The position numbers were made by a program, and so were the translations under genes. From contig NZ_WTYA01000009.1 of assembly GCF_009828025.1 (NCBI RefSeq), positions 98,330 through 162,329 of the forward strand: a DNA stretch of 64,000 nucleotides, written 5' to 3'. The notes below the pieces were generated by a model. It ran no database searches and had not been told where the DNA came from. It was given only the letters and a program-made list of their open reading frames with translations. This document shows, piece after piece, positions 8,939-19,000 of this stretch (its first letter is position 1; every line of letters begins with the position of its first letter). This DNA is from Qipengyuania algicida (lineage in GTDB: Bacteria > Pseudomonadota > Alphaproteobacteria > Sphingomonadales > Sphingomonadaceae).

Positions 8939-10177
8939 ATGCCGGAGATGGGCGACCTCTTGCGGGAGGGCAGTGTCACAGATCCTTTTTTCGAGGTGCT
9001 GTACGACGGCGACTGGAATGCCTGCATCGGAAAGCAGGGCGACGAGATCAACTACGTCGAAGGCTATCTCCAGGCGGCGCAACTGCTAGTCGATACGCTG
9101 TTGGAAAAGGAAATGTTCGGCAGCCGCGACACGCTTGCCATGCCAATCCTCTTCAATGCCCGACACGGCCTGGAACTGGCCCTGAAATATGTCCTTCGCG
9201 AGTTTAGCGCGCTCGGCATGGCGCGCACGCGGGAGGGCCCGGTGGACCATGATCTCCATGCCTACTGGGTGCATCTCAGCGAGCAGCACATCGGCGACCG
9301 GGCGTGTCGCGAGCAGCTGGCGGAGCTCAAGCCGTTCGTCGAGAGCTTCATGAAGCAAGATATCGACGGACAGGAGCTGCGATATTTCGAAAATCGCGAC
9401 GGCAAACAAAGCCTCGGCGAGCAGGCTGTTGTCAACCTCCCGCTCATTCAGGCCGCGGTGCGGGAGCTACTGTACATTCTGGAGCGGCTAATGGAGCGCG
9501 TGGCCTGCCTTGCCCAAGAGCATATCTCCGGCACGAGGACTGCGGAATGCTCTCGATCGGACCTCATCGCGATCGCTCGGATCGTCGGCCCAAAACAAAG
9601 CTGGACCGAAGATGCCTTCTTGGATCGCAAGGCCGATGCTATGGCTCAATTCGGGCTTTCCAGCAAAGGCTTCTCGAAGGCGCTCGATGCCGTCAAGGCG
9701 TCGCGCGAGCTGAAGAACATAATCGAGGTCGAGAGTGATCTGCTGCATCTGTCAGAAGCGAAGATCGTAGAAATCGTCGCGCTGTGGCTGGACGCCAATC
9801 CGCCGAAGCCTGCCAATACGCCGCCGCGCGTGGTCAACGCCTCCAGTATAAGCTTCGACGACGTCATGCGCTACGGCGACAAAATGAGCGCGCTGAACAG
9901 AGCCGTGATGAAGCAGCTGACTGTCGAAGAATTCGCGGACCTGCAGGCGATCTACTATGTGGGCCGCGACCGGCGGTTCGGGGAAGAATATCCTCGTTTG
10001 CTCGAGACAACGCTGGCGGCGCACCGTCTCGCGAAGGAGCGCTACGCACTCTTCCATCACATCCTGTCGAAGAAGAACTTTATCGACGGTCTGGCTGCCG
10101 GATTGCGGCGCGTCGGTCAGCCCGCGCTCGGCGACAAGGTTGCACAGATGCGCGATGCGCTGCGCCCTGCGGAGTGA
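8939..10177 (+). CDS. Unrecognised helical protein, first gene of a two-gene accessory cassette
   Basis: 412 residues from ATG 8939, with GGGAG ten bases upstream. No family is recognised with confidence. The N-terminal third contains FNARHGLELALKYVL, then HDLHAYWVHL: an RH-x2-EL-x2-K motif followed by HDL-x3-W, a pairing I associate with helical HEPN-like domains of toxin and defence proteins. The rest is largely helical and charged, with no membrane segment or signal. Its stop is 11 bases before the next gene, which carries a nuclease core, and a phage-type recombinase follows. The context suggests a defence or mobile-element role. HEPN membership is a guess from the motif. Confidence 0.7.
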   Translation: MPEMGDLLREGSVTDPFFEVLYDGDWNACIGKQGDEINYVEGYLQAAQLLVDTLLEKEMFGSRDTLAMPILFNARHGLELALKYVLREFSALGMARTREGPVDHDLHAYWVHLSEQHIGDRACREQLAELKPFVESFMKQDIDGQELRYFENRDGKQSLGEQAVVNLPLIQAAVRELLYILERLMERVACLAQEHISGTRTAECSRSDLIAIARIVGPKQSWTEDAFLDRKADAMAQFGLSSKGFSKALDAVKASRELKNIIEVESDLLHLSEAKIVEIVALWLDANPPKPANTPPRVVNASSISFDDVMRYGDKMSALNRAVMKQLTVEEFADLQAIYYVGRDRRFGEEYPRLLETTLAAHRLAKERYALFHHILSKKNFIDGLAAGLRRVGQPALGDKVAQMRDALRPAE

Positions 10178-10188
10178 AGGTACGTTCG

Positions 10189-12246
10189 ATGGAGCTGCGA
10201 GAGAAGATCGTCCGCGAGGCGTTTGCCAAGAAGGACGTCAAACCACTGCTGTCGCATCTCAGAGCTATCTCACTGGGATCCGACGAAATCGACACGCTGG
10301 CGTCGCTGCTGAAGCGCGGCTGCCTACCACTCTTTGAATATCCGAATGCGAAGGCCGAGGCGGCACGCGAGGATGCCATCGCTCAGATCGTCGCGATCAT
10401 CGAGGCCAGGGCGCCGATCGGCGCCGCCGACGACATCAAAGCCGTCCTCGCGCTCTTCAAGCTCATCGAGTCCGGCTACCGCGCCATCCTGGAGGATCTT
10501 GCGGGACTGCCGTCGGCGAGCCTCACGCCCGAGTGCCGTATCTCGGCGCTTTTCGACCTTTGCGCCCAACGCCGCGATGGCGTCCGTACGGCATCCATGG
10601 ATGCGATCACCGTCGACGGGATGATCGACCCGATCGGGCTCGGTGTCGCCGATGGGCATGGCAATGTCGTATCGCCCGACGTCCCGATCGACGTCGATGT
10701 GGTGACATTGACGATGGCGCTCAAGATGGAGGCGTTTCAGCAAGGATGGTTCAACGCGTCCGATCAGCTTGTTCTGCCGAAACGCGTCGAAACCACGACC
10801 GACGAGCGCGAGGCCGTGCGACCTCTACTGATAGCGGCCCAAGCCTGGCGGCACTGGACATGGATCCAGGAAGAGACCCGATATTTTGACGGAACCTTGA
10901 CGGATGTTCCGCCTTCGGAATTTCCGCAGGAGTATCACGACGCGGGCGTAACCCGATTTCTGCGCCATGTGCCGGGAAGCGCAGGATGGCATGTGATCGA
11001 CCTCGCCGCGAACGAGCGGCTCCACCTGCGGATCAAGCAAGAGGCAGCGCAGATGGCGTTCGGTTCGAACGCCGCCAAGCTGGTCAAGGGCGTCTCGGAC
11101 AAGACCCCGCTCCTCCCGGATGCGTTCGTCAGCATTGAGGAACTGCAGTCGGCGCATACTCTTGACCATGCGCTGAGCACCAGCGTCGCCACCGACACGA
11201 CACAATATCGCGGGCTCCGGTTGGTCGAGTGGCTCCGTGGCTATGCCACGCTTCAGGAACTGGTTGCGGCACCGTATGAGGCGGGCGACCATCGCCCCGA
11301 ACTGCTGCTCGTCGAGTTCGAGCGAGTGGACCTGATCAAGCGTCTGCAGCGCGTCGGGCTCGCCGGCGCGAAGGCCAACAGCTTCATTAACTTGGTCTCT
11401 TTTGACAAGGGAACGCGCGATCTCTTTGATACACCCATCTTATGCTGTGGGTCGACGACAATGCTCCTTTACGGCCCCGCGCTCGTCGGGGGAATACCGG
11501 CGCAGACCACGCTCTCGCGCCTCGCCTGCCTGAAACAATCGCTGGAAGCCCGCGGCAAGGCTTTCGAAAAGGCGATGCTCGCCTTCATGGAAGGGGAAGG
11601 GCTCGATGCGCGCACCATCACCGTCCGGCGCGGCCGGGAAGAGTATGACTATGATTTGCTGGTCCGCTGGGACGAGCGCATCTTCCTCTTCGAGTGCAAG
11701 AGCCGATCCCTGTCGGGCAACAATCTGGTCGCGTCTTATTATGACGCGCTGGAGCTGGACAGCCAGGTCGGGCAGGTCACTCGACTGGTCGACGGCCTGA
11801 AGCTGCACCCGGACATTCTCGATGGTCTGTTCGGCCCAGGGGCCAGCGAACTCGAGCTGATCCCGTCCGTGCTGAACGTGCTGCCGATGAGCGTTCCGCA
11901 CCCGATCGACGGCGTCTATTTTACCGACGCCTCCGCGCTCACGCGCCTGTTCCATAGCCCAGCGCTGATGATGAACACCGTCCGAAGCGAGAGTAATCCG
12001 TTCTTCGCGAGTGTCCCAACGCGGCGGCTCTGGGCGGGCGACACCATCTGTGCAGACGATCTGGTGCACCAGCTGCAGTCGCCAGTTCAGCTCAACCTCA
12101 TGTTGCGTCAGATCGGAACGACGCAGAGCATGGGGTGGCTCAAGCCCGGGTGTCTGGCGGCCACGACCCGTATCCTGCACCAGGTCGTCCCGACTAGTAC
12201 GTTGACTGCGATGCTCGGCGAAGCAGGGGATGCCCGTCGACCGTGA
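10189..12246 (+). CDS. Large protein with C-terminal PD-(D/E)XK nuclease core, second gene of cassette
   Basis: 685 residues from ATG 10189, with GAAGG just upstream. Residues 1-450 match nothing I know. From about residue 465 to 530 there is a restriction-endonuclease-like core: EEYDYDLLVRWDERIFLFECK has Asp 489 and E502-x-K504, the pattern of PD-(D/E)XK enzymes such as Mrr- or NERD-type nucleases. A helix with LELDSQVGQVTRLV follows, a usual place for a Gln/Glu supporting residue. Other frames let an ORF begin at 9784, but that part overlaps the upstream gene and is spurious. A partner that senses or restrains the nuclease is likely to be the 8939 protein. Confidence 0.75.
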   Translation: MELREKIVREAFAKKDVKPLLSHLRAISLGSDEIDTLASLLKRGCLPLFEYPNAKAEAAREDAIAQIVAIIEARAPIGAADDIKAVLALFKLIESGYRAILEDLAGLPSASLTPECRISALFDLCAQRRDGVRTASMDAITVDGMIDPIGLGVADGHGNVVSPDVPIDVDVVTLTMALKMEAFQQGWFNASDQLVLPKRVETTTDEREAVRPLLIAAQAWRHWTWIQEETRYFDGTLTDVPPSEFPQEYHDAGVTRFLRHVPGSAGWHVIDLAANERLHLRIKQEAAQMAFGSNAAKLVKGVSDKTPLLPDAFVSIEELQSAHTLDHALSTSVATDTTQYRGLRLVEWLRGYATLQELVAAPYEAGDHRPELLLVEFERVDLIKRLQRVGLAGAKANSFINLVSFDKGTRDLFDTPILCCGSTTMLLYGPALVGGIPAQTTLSRLACLKQSLEARGKAFEKAMLAFMEGEGLDARTITVRRGREEYDYDLLVRWDERIFLFECKSRSLSGNNLVASYYDALELDSQVGQVTRLVDGLKLHPDILDGLFGPGASELELIPSVLNVLPMSVPHPIDGVYFTDASALTRLFHSPALMMNTVRSESNPFFASVPTRRLWAGDTICADDLVHQLQSPVQLNLMLRQIGTTQSMGWLKPGCLAATTRILHQVVPTSTLTAMLGEAGDARRP

Positions 12247-12256
12247 GCATGCTGAA

Positions 12257-12346
12257 ATGAGCTGGTTTCAGGATGCGTTTGCGCTCGATCATTTGGGCTG
12301 GACTGACGAAGCGATCGCCGCCTATCGCAAGGCGCTTGGTCGGTGA
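12257..12346 (+). pseudogene. Short TPR-like fragment
   Basis: Starting with ATG at 12257 (or 12230 in the same frame) is a 29-residue reading frame containing DEAIAAYRKAL, which has the spacing of a tetratricopeptide repeat helix pair. It ends at a TGA at 12344-12346. It lies directly behind the nuclease gene, so it is either a tiny coupled ORF or the tail of a TPR gene lost by deletion. No further TPR sequence is seen downstream. The remaining bases to 12565 hold nothing I can support. Confidence 0.3.
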
Positions 12347-12565
12347 AGTGGGTGCGCTGCCGTTCGTTCGTGGCTGCGGTGAGATCGAACGCCAGATCGT
12401 TTTTGACAACCTGAACCACCCAGGTGCCAGTCAGCAACCGACCACTTCCGGCCGATGAGAAAATGATTCGCGATGTCCGCTTTCCCCAACAAATCGGTCA
12501 TTCGGCGCACCTTAGTGCTAGCCCGAAAGCGGTCGACCGAAGTGGCCGGTCGACCGCGTGATGAA

Positions 12566-13198
12566 TTAGATTTCGGTGCGCTCCGCCAGCAGCAGGGCAT
12601 CTTCAACGTCGACCCCTAGATAGCGAACAGTATTCTCGATCTTGGTGTGACCCAGCAAAATCTGGATCGCACGAATGTTGCCTGTCGCCCGGTAAATCAT
12701 GGCGGCTTTCGTCCGGCGGAGCGAGTGCGTGCCGTACTCGGATTTGCGCAGGCCTATCGCTGTGACCCACTCATCTACCAGACGTGCGTACTGGCGCGTG
12801 CTCATGTGACCGGCATGATCGATCCTGCTTGGAAATAGATAGTCGGTGATCGACCCGCACCGACGCTCCAGCCACGAAAGCAGCGTTGCACGAACATCTG
12901 CGGTCAATTCAAACTGGACCGGGCGACTTGTCTTCTGCTGGATCACGATCGCTCGGGTGCGGACGTCTGCCCCGGCTACGACGTCGCCGATCTTGATCTT
13001 GACCAGGTCACAGCCGCGCAGCTTGCTGTCGATCGCGAGATCGAAAAGCGCCTTGTCTCGCAGCCAACCCTTTCGATCGAGATGAAAGCCTATTGCCCAG
13101 CTATGCTTCTGCGTCAGTGGTCGCTTTGTGCCAACGGTCTTGCCGGCATTCCATGCCGCGCGCGCCTGTATGGCGGGGTCAAATCTTGAGTAGCCCAT
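12566..13198 (-). CDS. Minimal tyrosine recombinase (integrase catalytic domain only)
   Basis: 210 residues, start ATG with GAGGAG seven bases upstream. The catalytic set is present: Arg in KLRGCDL, H-x2-R in HSLRRTKAA, the LLGHTKIENT box and the tyrosine in VRYLG. The usual N-terminal core-binding (SAM-like) domain is missing. Short forms of this type are widespread in Proteobacteria, often near accessory genes. It points towards the two-gene cassette and is the only mobility gene near it. Whether it is active alone is not known. Confidence 0.85.
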   Translation of the reverse strand: MGYSRFDPAIQARAAWNAGKTVGTKRPLTQKHSWAIGFHLDRKGWLRDKALFDLAIDSKLRGCDLVKIKIGDVVAGADVRTRAIVIQQKTSRPVQFELTADVRATLLSWLERRCGSITDYLFPSRIDHAGHMSTRQYARLVDEWVTAIGLRKSEYGTHSLRRTKAAMIYRATGNIRAIQILLGHTKIENTVRYLGVDVEDALLLAERTEI

Positions 13199-13983
13199 TG
13201 TCGTTCTCCTCGGCCTTGATTGGCCATGATGAGAACGGTCGCAACTTGGCGGCTAGTGGGCCGGAAGCGGACCGGCAGGATTCAGCAACAAATCGCGGAA
13301 AGCAGTCGCTCAAAGGGTCCGAAGGGATGACGCTGCCAACTTAATGCCGAAAAGGCGGACGTCTGCGAAGTCGCGCGATAACGGCGTGACTAATTGTGAC
13401 CCGTCATCGCGCCGATCCAGTAGCCTTGAGAGAACGACTACCCTTGGCCGATCCGACAGTCTTCGCACGGCGACTGCCGGCTCCACACACCACAACCGGC
13501 GGCCAGTCGAACGGACATTCCGACCGGTCGAATTGCGCTTCAAGTTCACATTGCGTGATGGAATGATCGGAACAGTAATTCAGTGCAAAATGATGTTTCC
13601 AAGCTGAATCGTCCCGGTAGCCGAACATGTCTTAGAAAATCCCCGGCGTCTCCGAACAAGTTTCCCTTTCGGACGTGCCCAACTTCACCTCGATGAGCAC
13701 GCCAAAGGAACCGATCCCGATATCCCCCTTTAAAGGTTTGATCACCTGCGACACCTCGACCTGCTAGCGCGCGCTTGGGTGGACCAGCCTGATCAATTCA
13801 AAGAGCGCCTTCTCGGCATGCTTCTCCGACGTAGGAACGATGCCGGCACGAGCTAGGATCGTTGGAGCCAACCGGAGGATGCCGCCCATCTGAGCCACAG
13901 CATCGATGCCCGTCGACGCTGCAAACGGCCCGAGACTGGCCTCGACGTCCACAAGTGTACGGACCAAAAGTTAAGGGGCTCGC
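13199..13983. other. 785-base stretch, no well supported gene; possible 67-aa ORF at 13764-13967 (-)
   Basis: A minus-strand frame with a TTG start at 13967 lies 16 bases after the receiver-protein stop and encodes 67 residues ending in HPSAR. It could be a second operon gene or a remnant, but no family is visible. The rest has no coding signal that I trust. GGGCCGGAAGCGG at 13258-13270 recurs at 26417-26429. Confidence 0.4.
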
Positions 13984-14694
13984 TCACCTGCGATCGGGAT
14001 CCCACTCGGCGTGCTCCATGCCCCCGAGGCCACTCTCGATCACGCGAAACAGGGCGAGATATTGTTCTAGAAATACCGGCAAATCAAGTTGCTCATGAAG
14101 CAGTACCAAGAGACGATGCGCGCGTGGAAGCATGCGCGCCAGGGCCTCTTTCTCGGCAGCTACTTCCTCCTTGACCAAGGGATGGCCGCCCTCCTCGGAA
14201 ACCCGCCAGCCCGCAGTAACTATTGCGCGGAGTTGACGGCGACATCTGTCGAGCTGTTCGCGGACGGCGTCCCACGCCTGCGGTCGCACGTCGCGGCGGA
14301 TGTGACGATAGCGAGTCATCGCCCTGAAGTAGACGGATATGCGACGCAACACCGCTTCCATGCGCGCGTGCAGTTCTTCCACATCGAACGACTTGGCCAG
14401 ATAGTCTTCCGCGCCGGTCCGCAGCGCCATGATGAGCATGTCGACATCGGTGCGTGCGATCAGGACGATGACCGGGTTCATGGTGGAGCACGCCCGCCAT
14501 GTCCGTAGCGATGTCAGACCGACCTCGTCCGGCAGCCCAAGGTCCAGCACCACCATCGCATAATCCGATTGGCCCAGTATCAGCCCGGCATTCTGGGCAC
14601 AGCCCACAATGTCGCACGACAGCCCGAAATCTCGCAGCGCCAAGCTCAACGCCTGCGCCAGTTCTGGCAAATCGTCGACGAGCAGAATGCGCAT
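13984..14694 (-). CDS. Response regulator with N-terminal receiver and helical C-terminus
   Basis: 236 residues. Residues 1-120 form a receiver domain: acidic pair in LLVDD, phospho-acceptor Asp in VVLDLGLPD, Thr in IART and the conserved Lys in LAKSFD. The rest (120-236) has no winged helix, LuxR helix-turn-helix or enzyme motif. It is Arg/Glu-rich and helical, with ALARMLPRAHRLLVLLHEQ. This may be a protein-binding output or, if a frameshift removed the usual domain, a decayed regulator. No histidine kinase is adjacent. Confidence 0.75.
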   Translation of the reverse strand: MRILLVDDLPELAQALSLALRDFGLSCDIVGCAQNAGLILGQSDYAMVVLDLGLPDEVGLTSLRTWRACSTMNPVIVLIARTDVDMLIMALRTGAEDYLAKSFDVEELHARMEAVLRRISVYFRAMTRYRHIRRDVRPQAWDAVREQLDRCRRQLRAIVTAGWRVSEEGGHPLVKEEVAAEKEALARMLPRAHRLLVLLHEQLDLPVFLEQYLALFRVIESGLGGMEHAEWDPDRR

Positions 14695-14783
14695 GGGTGG
14701 ACCTGCAAATACAACGATATGACAGGCGCCCTATGTCACGCCGATTGCTTGCGTTTGAATGAACGGCTCTGATTGCGAACGGG

Positions 14784-16007
14784 TCAGTCGGTCGTATTGC
14801 ATCGCGATGCTGTATCACCGGGCAGCCCGACGAGGGCTGGAATGAAGCGTCTTGCAAGGAGTGATGCGGATCGCGCTATGGCTGTCCGGTCGGTTTCGTC
14901 GCCGACTTCATAGGTATAGGCGGGGATGCCATAGCGTTGATGAAACCAGTTCTTCGATGTTCCCGAACCGGGATTCGCATTGCGACGTTCGATCGTGAAA
15001 TCATAGCCGGGTATCGGCCCTGCTCGGCCGAGCCATGACGAGAGAAAGGCTTCTTGCGCTGCATCGGTTTCAGCCTTGCCCTGTACGTAGAACAGGTTGC
15101 GCCCGGTAGAATGGAAATCCACCATCGCGATGGGACAGACGTCCACCGACAAATCATTCAGCCAGTTGCGCACCGCTTGGGTTTCAGGCTGGGTGAAGTG
15201 GCCCCAGTCGCGATTGAGGTCCTGCCCGCCGCGATTGGCGCGCCAATGCCCATGATACACACCGTCGGGATTGAGCATGGGGACGATAAGAAAGCGATAG
15301 CGATCAAGGTCGACTTCTCCTACTGCAATCTGCGCGGCCAGTTCGTGCAAGAAGGCTTCCATCGCCAATGCCCCGGTTACTTCGGGGGGATGCTGGCGCC
15401 CGATCAGGACGACGAGATAGGGGGCTTTCGCGCTGCCTAAAAGGAGCGCCTTGAGCGGGCGCCCGTCAAGCGACCTGCCCAGCGTCAGGCGCGTGCTACC
15501 CTGCAATTTCGCCAGCCGATCGAGCAATCTGTCGTAACGCGCCTGTCCGAAAATCTCCTGTCCGCTGACGATGCCACCACCTGCAGGCAGTGTCAGTCGG
15601 GCATGGCGCCCGGCTTCACTGACCTGCGCGCCGAGTACACTCACCGTACCGTTTTTGCTCAGCTTGGGCCGGTACCGATGTTTCGCATCGATATAGTCGA
15701 GCCTAACGGTAATGTTTTGATCCCCCACCGTGCGATAACGGAAAGCATACCACGGGCTGGGATTGATCGGCGGAGCATGTTCCGGACCGATCGCCAGAGC
15801 AAATTCGCGCTCTCCCAAGATTGCGCAACGGGATACAGCGGCTCCGTCGAAATCGAACGAGATCGAAGCAGCCGCGGTGGAACATCCAATTTGCGATTTG
15901 GTCCGCGACGCCTCGGCTCGCGCGGATACGATCGGCGGCGCGCCAGCGCACGCCGCCGTCAATGTCAGAGCCAGTCCGAGACCGGCAAGGCGCCAGGGTT
16001 TGCGCAG
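14784..16007 (-). CDS. M14-family zinc carboxypeptidase, probable lipoprotein
   Basis: About 407 residues. An N-terminal beta domain (cytosolic-carboxypeptidase-like) precedes the M14 catalytic domain with zinc ligands H-x2-E in RQHPPE and His in DFHSTG, substrate residues in NRGGQDLNRDW, and catalytic Glu in YEVGDE. The frame continues past TTG 15962 to a CTG at 16007 that stands five bases behind AGGAGG. From that CTG the protein starts with RKPWRLAGLGLALTLTAAC, a clean lipoprotein signal. The operon position behind the TonB receptor suggests periplasmic trimming of an imported peptide-like ligand. Confidence 0.85.
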   Translation of the reverse strand: MRKPWRLAGLGLALTLTAACAGAPPIVSARAEASRTKSQIGCSTAAASISFDFDGAAVSRCAILGEREFALAIGPEHAPPINPSPWYAFRYRTVGDQNITVRLDYIDAKHRYRPKLSKNGTVSVLGAQVSEAGRHARLTLPAGGGIVSGQEIFGQARYDRLLDRLAKLQGSTRLTLGRSLDGRPLKALLLGSAKAPYLVVLIGRQHPPEVTGALAMEAFLHELAAQIAVGEVDLDRYRFLIVPMLNPDGVYHGHWRANRGGQDLNRDWGHFTQPETQAVRNWLNDLSVDVCPIAMVDFHSTGRNLFYVQGKAETDAAQEAFLSSWLGRAGPIPGYDFTIERRNANPGSGTSKNWFHQRYGIPAYTYEVGDETDRTAIARSASLLARRFIPALVGLPGDTASRCNTTD

Positions 16008-16016
16008 CTTTCCCTC

Positions 16017-19000
16017 CTAGAACGACTTGCGAATGCCGAACGTGAACTGCCGACCACGCGCGTTGGCAAGTGCGCTGAAAAAGCCGAAGCTCTCATCGGC
16101 AAGCGGCGGTGCCTCGTTGAAGAGATTGTTGATCCCGAACATCAGCCGCGTCCCGTCGATCGCCGTGTCGCTGCGGATCGTGTAGCTGACGGTCGCATTG
16201 AGCGTGAACCAGTTGTCCACCGGATAGAGTGCACCGGGATCGGGATTGGGATTGCCATCGAAATCGGTCGCATCCTGCGTGACGCTGTCATCCAGAACGC
16301 TGCCAACGTACCGCCCGAACAGGGAAGCGCGAACCGGGCCTGAGCGCCAGTTCATCGTTGCGGTCCAGCGCCATTTCGGGCGTCCGTTGATCCCGCGCTG
16401 TTCGCCGATATCGCTAATGACAATGCTGTCGGGCAGCGTGCCGTCCGCCACCGCATTCAGCAGTTCTTCCCCGTCCGGTCCCGGCGACTGGTAGAAACTT
16501 TCCAGCAGCGCTGCGTTGAACGACAGATCGAACCGGCCGAGACCGAACTCGGGAACTCGGTAATTGACTGCAAAATCCCAGCCTTTCACCCGGCGGCTAT
16601 CGAGGTTTTTGTACGGGTCGAGCACCTGCACCACCGAACCGACCGGGGCCAGCCCGGTGCCATCGAACAGCGCAACCTGGTCGGCGTCGGGAGCATTGCG
16701 GATGACGTTGGGATTGGTCGATCCTTCAAGTCGGCGAAGCAGGTCGAGCGCCAGCGCGTTGTCGTCCCCGAAGACGCCGACGATCCCCTTCTGCTCGACC
16801 CGCCAGTAATCGGCGGTAATGGTGAGGCCGGGAATGAACGACGGCTTGAGTACGACGCCCAGATTGATGCTCTCAGTGGTTTCCGGCTTGAGCACATTGG
16901 TGCCCGTCCTCTGCGATACAGTACCCGTGCCCGTGCAGTCGTCGAAAGTGGAGATCTCTCCCTTAAGGATCTGCGCATAGCACTGGACGTAATCGTCGCG
17001 AGTGTTGACACGCGTTGTCCCGACATCATTGACCTGCACAAGATTCGGCGCACGGAAACCCTGTGACCAGGCACCACGCAGCATCAGCCCGTCCAGCATC
17101 GTCCATGATGCGGCGACGCGCGGGACGACCGTGGTTTCATCGATATCCGTGAAATGCTCCATCCGCCCGGCAAACTGGACTTCGAAACGCTTCACCAGCG
17201 GCACATGCATGTCCTCGGACACGATGGGCACGAAAGCTTCGGCGAAGGCCGAATACACGTCCCGTCGCCCGCTCGTATCGGGCGATGGGCTGGAATTCAT
17301 CACGTCGCTGCCGAAGAAGTCCCCAGTGACGGAATCGGTAAAGGTGATCGTTCCGTCGAGCCGCGGATCGCGATCGTCGCTGAATGTCTCGCGCCGCCAT
17401 TCGACCCCGGCCGCGAGCCCCAGATCGCCACCAGGCAGGGCAAGCAGATTCGATTTAGAGACCTTGAAATCCGCCAGAGCGAGCGTGGTCTCGCCCTTAC
17501 GATAGACGTCGATCCGGATCGCATCGAGCGCCGCCTGGCTGCTGGGCGTGCAATCGCCATTGGCAGGCGCGTAGGCGCGGCTGGGATCGTAGCAGCCGCC
17601 ATTGAAGGGGTTGTAGGCATCCGGCGTGCTGAGATTGATCTGGTTCTGGAAGGCTGTGTTGGAAATGCGATTCTTCGTCAGGTCGGTCTTGTTCGCCTGC
17701 TCGTATACGAAACCGGTATCGTAATCCCACCCGCCAATGTCACCGCGCAGGCCGGCGACGATGCGATAATCGTTCTTGGTCACAATGGTCTGGCGCGGTC
17801 CGGCATCGACCACGCGATAGCGTTCGAGGATCACGTCGCGCCCATCGGCGTCCACACCGTCGATCCCGCTGGTCAGGCGATTCGGGTTGGTCGAACCGTC
17901 AGGAAAATTCTCGGCGCCGAAAGGATTGTAATAGGCATCACGCGAAATGCCGATCGGCACGGCGCTCAGCAGCGCGCTAGGTTGTCCCAGGCGGCTCGAC
18001 TTGGTGCGATAGAAAGAACCCTCGACATAGAATTCGGCTGCGTCGCTGAACTGGTGATTGAACAGGACCATCGCATTGTAGCGGTTCTTTTCCGAATAGA
18101 GCGAGCGCGCAGCGTCGAGGTCGTAGCGCAAGGGCACATCGACCGATGTCCCATTGTCTGCACAAATCCCATTGCCGAGATCCAGTCGGCAGCCCGAAAA
18201 GCTGTCCGGCTGGATCTGGAAATCGTCGTCTCCGATATCGGTTGCGCTGCTGGGTTTCGAACCTTGGATGTCGAACTGGCCCCACGGCGTATATGTCGAT
18301 GTGTTGCGGAAATTGGTGTCGCCATAGTACGGCGTGCCTTCGAGCCTGGGATCGAATTCCCGGTCGCTGCTACGCGCATAGTCCCTGATGCTGCTCGGCG
18401 CGCCGTTTTCGTAGAAATAGCCGCCATAGACGGTCAAATTGCTGCGCCCGCCGTTGAAATCGAAGCCATAGGCTCCGCGAAGGCTGGTGTTGAACAGCCC
18501 TGTCCCATCGGAAACACGATATTTGGCATCGGCATAGCCGCCGTTGAGATTGCTCTTGAGGACCGTGTTGACCACGCCCGCAACCGCATCCGCACCGTAG
18601 ATTGCCGATGCGCCATCGCGCAGCACTTCGATCCGGCGCACGCTTCCGGGAGGGATAGTGTTGGTGTCGGGCGAAACCACCGGAACCAGCAGTTCGGTCT
18701 GGAAGCCCGGATCGTTGACCATCCGGCGGCCGTTAAGCAGCAGCAAGGTGTTGCCTGTGCCGAGTTCTCGCAAATTGATCGAGGCCACATCCCCGCGCGA
18801 GCTGTTGATGCCGCCGGTGGTGTTCTGTTCATTGAAGGCGACCGCGCCCGCCTGCGGGATCGCACGAAATAGCTCATCGCCCGATGACGGGTTGATCGCA
18901 TCGATATCTTGCTGGCTCACCACCGTGACCGGCAGCACATCGTCGATATGCGCGCCCTTGATCTGGGTACCGGTGACGACGATCACATTGTTGGTCGCGA

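Noticed and set aside
17154..18872. Long antisense reading frame of 572 aa opposite the TonB receptor
   Set aside because: The sense strand is an unmistakable receptor, and the antisense product is Arg/Ile/Val-rich without any family motif or ribosome-binding site. High GC with biased third positions keeps antisense frames open.
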